Of a DNA stretch of 64,000 nt, positions 62,801-64,000 are shown one piece after another. Numbering within the stretch: the stretch's first letter is position 1; each line of letters starts with the position of its first letter. The DNA is taken from NCBI GenBank assembly GCA_029298735.1, contig JANSLP010000009.1, positions 248,001 to 312,000 on the forward strand, in the 5' to 3' direction. The translations under genes and the position numbers were made by a program. This DNA is from Ophiostoma sp. CBS 140.51. Taxonomy: Eukaryota > Ascomycota > Sordariomycetes > Ophiostomatales > Ophiostomataceae. The notes below the pieces were generated by a model. The model was given only the letters and a program-made list of their open reading frames with translations, did no database searches and was not told where the DNA came from.

Positions 62801-64000
62801 GAGCGCTCGCGGACATTCCGTCCTCGTCTCTTGCTCACGGGCACCGGTGGCATGGGCCAGAGCTACCTTGCAGCTGCCATCCTGCACCATTTCGAGGGTG
62901 TCCACATCCAGAGTTTCGACCTGCCAATTCTTCTTGGTGACGGACGGGTAAGTCAACCTCCTTCGCATACTTTTTTCTTCTATTTCGGTATTCTAACCCA
63001 TTTTTAGCCCCTCGAACAAGTTATTGTTGGCCTGTTTGTGGAGGTCAAGCGACACAAGCCAGCTGTCCTCTACGTTCCCAACGTCGACTCCTGGTACCAC
63101 AGTCTGCCTGCCTCTGCCTACATGACTTTTGCGACGATGCTCAAGACGATCCCGCCCAACGACCCGATCCTGGTTCTGGGCACGTGTGAGTGTGAGCGTG
63201 AAGACATTCCCGAATCGGTTCTTCGCGACTTCTTCAGCTACTCGTCCAAGAACCGCTTTGCCCTCGAGAAGCCGAGCCGTGAGAACCGCCGCAACTACTT
63301 CTTCAACTTCCTCAAGCATGCGACCAAGAACCCCAACGACTTCCCCGACCCAGCCAACCGCAAGAAGCGTGTTCTCGAAGAGCTGCCCATTGCGCCGCCG
63401 CCGCCTCCCAAGGTCAAGACCAAGGAGGAGCTCAAGGAAGAGCTGCGCAAGGACCATCTTCTGCTGAACCTGCTCAAGGTCCAGCTGCAGCCCATTATGG
63501 ACCAGATCAAGAAGTACAAGAAGTTCCGTCAGCCTGTCATCGCGGAGACACAGATCCAGTACCTGTGGCAAGAGGCCGACCCCAACTACGTGCAGCCCGA
63601 TATTCCGACCGGCGAGCCGCGGCCGTTCGTCATCTCTCACGACAGAGACGGCGTCCGCGGTCTGCTCGAAAAGGCCACCAACAAGTTCTACTACAATCTG
63701 GACCTGTCGACCATTGAGGAGCGTCTTTCGAACGGCTTTTACGCCCGACCCAAGGACTTTTACCACGACGTCGTTTCGCTAGCCAAGGATGCGCGCAACA
63801 TTGGCGACAAGGAGCGTCTGCTCAAGGCCAATGAGCTGTCGACCAACGTCGAGGTCGATGTTGCCGAAGCCGAGGCACGTCTGTCTCAAGTGGACTGGGA
63901 CGGCCTCTATCAAAGGCAACTGAAGCGGGCCAAGGAAGCTGAGGAGAAGGCCACCAAGAAGAAGGCGGGCCTGGCCATCTTTGGCGCCGCACAAAGCAGC
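59813..64000 (+). CDS. yta7: AAA-ATPase with bromodomain, Yta7/Abo1/ATAD2 family (3' end outside window)
   Basis: Exon 1 59813-62947, a 60-nt intron (GTAAGT...TTTTTAG, phase 0), and exon 2 from 63008 to beyond the window; 1376 codons are visible. Residues 1-560 are an acidic, Ser/Arg/Lys-rich tail region with Asp/Glu tracts. The first AAA domain at ~660-900 has VGGLQGHINQLKEMV, GPPGTGKT (Walker A), IIFFDEIDGLAP (Walker B) and GATNRPDNIDPALRRPGRFDR (sensor 1/arginine finger). The second AAA module carries GTGGMGQSY, a degenerate Walker A lacking the GKT lysine-threonine, and spans the intron. A bromodomain-like region starts near residue 1250 (FYYNLDLSTIEERLSNGFY). The family evicts or deposits histone H3-H4 on chromatin. 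The first AAA domain looks competent and the second does not, as is usual in the family. Confidence 0.92.

Overview
The window reads as nuclear chromosomal DNA of a filamentous ascomycete, most likely a sordariomycete. The basis is short introns (55-173 nt) with GTRNGT-type donors and CTAAC-like branch sites, pyrimidine-rich 5' leaders, a GPI-anchored EglC-type glucanase, and many acidic or alanine-rich low-complexity inserts in otherwise conserved proteins. I cannot name the genus. I found no transposon, tRNA, rRNA, CRISPR array or virus-like gene. One gene runs off the right edge.

Layout. 1-3383: no gene seen. 3384-10752: mtg2 (mitochondrial Obg GTPase) and ncl1/trm4 (tRNA m5C methyltransferase) on +, facing eglC (GH17 glucanase) on -. 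10753-14203: no gene seen. 14204-18721: a cytosolic-looking beta-propeller/PI-PLC protein (-) divergent from a ZIP7/Yke4 zinc transporter (+). 18722-26472: a 7.75 kb stretch without a recognisable gene. 26473-34924: an alpha-arrestin (+), then Arp9 (-) and an Emp70/TM9SF protein (-). 36628-38816: a BTB/POZ gene followed by a broken tandem paralogue. 40019-46512: a conserved unknown, then a 1399-residue four-domain protein (2H phosphoesterase, EEP phosphatase/nuclease, polymerase-beta-like nucleotidyltransferase, MJ1316 domain). 46759-57581: a SANT protein resembling Rrn5 (-), Irc3 helicase (+), a seven-exon FHA-domain kinase (-), the 25-residue ribosomal protein eL41 (-), and Pol I subunit A49 (+). 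59813-64000: Yta7/Abo1/ATAD2-type AAA ATPase, cut by the window.

Functional themes. Several genes serve ribosomes and translation: eL41, RPA49, the Rrn5-like factor, Mtg2 and Ncl1. eL41 and RPA49 are divergent over about 0.5 kb and may share a promoter. Two genes serve chromatin (Arp9, Yta7) and three serve the endomembrane or cell wall (Emp70, Yke4, EglC). The most unusual protein is the four-domain RNA end-processing or repair candidate at 42313-46512.

All exon structures were assembled by reading splice signals and checking phase by hand. No alignment or database search was possible, so family names rest on recognised motifs.
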